Below the pieces are notes generated by a model. The model was not told where the DNA came from. It saw only the letters and a program-made list of their open reading frames with translations, and ran no database searches. 5,517 bases of DNA, taken from Gammaproteobacteria bacterium (GTDB lineage: Bacteria > Pseudomonadota > Gammaproteobacteria > Chromatiales > Chromatiaceae). The DNA lies in assembly GCA_015767355.1 (NCBI GenBank), contig JADWMH010000144.1:1-5517 (forward strand), written 5' to 3'. Shown here piece after piece: positions 4,498 to 5,517 of the stretch. The stretch's first letter is position 1. Each line of letters starts with the position of its first letter. The position numbers were made by a program, and so were the translations under genes.

Positions 4498-5478
4498 TTA
4501 TGCCATCGACTGGTAATAGAGGTTCTGCGGGTGTTTCGCCTCGGCAAAGAAGTACCAGCGCTCCAGCAGCAGGCCGATATAGAGCACGCTAAATGCCGCT
4601 ATCGGCAACAGCGGGGAGCTGATGCTCCAGGAGATTGCCAGCAGGAGTGGGGAGAGCATGAAGACCAGCAGCACGAAAAGCAGCCGCACCATCTTCAGTG
4701 TCGCTTCGCTGCGGCCATGAAAAAATTCGCGGGTATTGAAAGAACCGCCCATGAATCCCTGCGTCTCCTGCACGATGGCATTGTGTCTTACACCGATGGC
4801 TGACTGTAGCGTCGACTTGTGCTTCAGCCTTGCATTTCGCAGCAGTGACGATAGCCGGGTAATCAATGCAATAGAGAGGAAAAACACAGCCCAGATGCCA
4901 AAAAAACTCACCAATGCAACACCCTCATACGCTGAGAAGGCGGCAGCCAGCATGAAGCCTGAAGCAAGGCCGAACAGTGTGTAGTTGGCTACCGTTAACC
5001 AGTGGTGCCACTCTTCCAGAAATTTAACGCTGGCATAGATCATTGCCGTGCAGACAAACAGCACAAAAGCGAAAAAGCTGGTGACAATTCCGATCAGGAT
5101 GGTGACATCAATTTCAACATCAGCACCGAGAGTGAAGAGCGGCTCGTTCCAGCCCATATAGTGGGCAAATCCATACACAAACACCAGCAGCATGAAGAGA
5201 GGCAGCACGATCACTTCACGCGATAGCCACGAGGTGCGCCATTTTGCCGCCGAACGCCAAGCCCGTTCCGGCCGGCCCAGATGGAAGATGGATGCGAACA
5301 ATCCGAGACCAAGCAACAGCAGCACCACAAAACTGCCGACAGCGTAGAAACCAGCGCTATCCTGCGCAGGGATCAAATTGGCCAGCGAATAGAACTGTCC
5401 GGTAAACAGCGCCAGAAAAAGGCCCTGTCCCGCGCCAATCAGGGTTGTCAGGAAGATGACTGAAAATGCAGGATGCAT
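4498..5478 (-). CDS. DmsC/SoeC-type membrane anchor subunit of a molybdopterin oxidoreductase
   Basis: This is the quinone-reactive integral membrane subunit that anchors a DmsAB-like molybdenum/iron-sulfur pair and exchanges electrons with the quinone pool. The 326-residue product has about eight hydrophobic segments, near 6-30, 43-66, 88-108, 124-150, 160-185, 187-208, 263-283 and 285-305, as expected for DmsC. HLGRPERAWR (66-75) matches the conserved loop in which E. coli DmsC His65, Gly67 and Arg71 affect menaquinol binding; here they are His66, Gly68 and Arg72. SWLSREV (83-89) and the C-terminal RWYFFAEAKHPQNLYYQ (307-323) are also typical. The ending suggests to me the SoeC type, from cytoplasmic-facing sulfite dehydrogenase SoeABC, but DMSO, tetrathionate or other reductases are not excluded. 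ATG at 5478 has GGAG 6 nt upstream. The gene is complete; the A and B subunits should lie off the right edge. Confidence 0.88.
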   Translation of the reverse strand: MHPAFSVIFLTTLIGAGQGLFLALFTGQFYSLANLIPAQDSAGFYAVGSFVVLLLLGLGLFASIFHLGRPERAWRSAAKWRTSWLSREVIVLPLFMLLVFVYGFAHYMGWNEPLFTLGADVEIDVTILIGIVTSFFAFVLFVCTAMIYASVKFLEEWHHWLTVANYTLFGLASGFMLAAAFSAYEGVALVSFFGIWAVFFLSIALITRLSSLLRNARLKHKSTLQSAIGVRHNAIVQETQGFMGGSFNTREFFHGRSEATLKMVRLLFVLLVFMLSPLLLAISWSISSPLLPIAAFSVLYIGLLLERWYFFAEAKHPQNLYYQSMA

Positions 5479-5517
5479 AAAGGTCTCCGCAAAAAATCAA
5501 AGTAGATGTCACTTCTC

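Noticed and set aside
4383..4803. Plus-strand open frames starting in the repeat cluster (69 and 111 codons)
   Set aside because: Their N-terminal parts (FRVFRDFRGKK, FFVTFVVKK) translate the TTCGTG repeat and the rest is antisense to the DmsC/SoeC-like gene; no ribosome site or family resemblance.

Overview
The window reads as chromosomal DNA from a gammaproteobacterium, quite possibly a sulfur oxidiser of the Chromatiales or a related lineage. This placement is inferred from protein resemblance only. The U32-family protein is very close to enterobacterial TrhP (YegQ). The membrane anchor at the right edge has the DmsC/SoeC-type ending (ERWYFFAEAKHPQNLYYQ). The intergenic repeats are of kinds common in gammaproteobacterial genomes. 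No rRNA, tRNA or phage marker is present to settle it.

Layout, left to right: a two-gene minus-strand operon, pncC (nicotinamide-nucleotide amidase) then thpR (RNA 2',3'-cyclic phosphodiesterase), the two overlapping by 8 bp. Divergent from it on the plus strand is a CRP/FNR-family regulator that keeps the cyclic-nucleotide pocket signature and has no cysteines. The regulator converges on trhP, a tRNA U34 hydroxylation protein on the minus strand; a long imperfect palindrome with a T-run between them is a likely terminator. Behind trhP, also on the minus strand, lie a YiiX-like permuted NlpC/P60 cysteine hydrolase and then a complete 8-helix DmsC/SoeC-type quinone-reactive anchor subunit. The catalytic and FeS subunits of that last complex should lie just beyond the right edge.

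The genes do not form one pathway. pncC and thpR are housekeeping functions (NAD salvage; RNA end processing) that share a transcript. trhP supports wobble decoding. The anchor belongs to a respiratory molybdoenzyme. The regulator could control its own divergent promoter, where a CRP-like half-site pair with imperfect spacing is visible.

The distinctive feature is the intergenic DNA. Apart from the short divergent promoter region, every intergenic gap and the left edge holds a repeat-like element: two large palindromes (1861-1937 and 3358-3419), a composite cluster at 4308-4491, and a short repeat at 34-58. Several are built from short units at 8-10 nt spacing, and they generate spurious ORFs. 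No gap exceeds 300 bases. I see no convincing new multi-gene system here.
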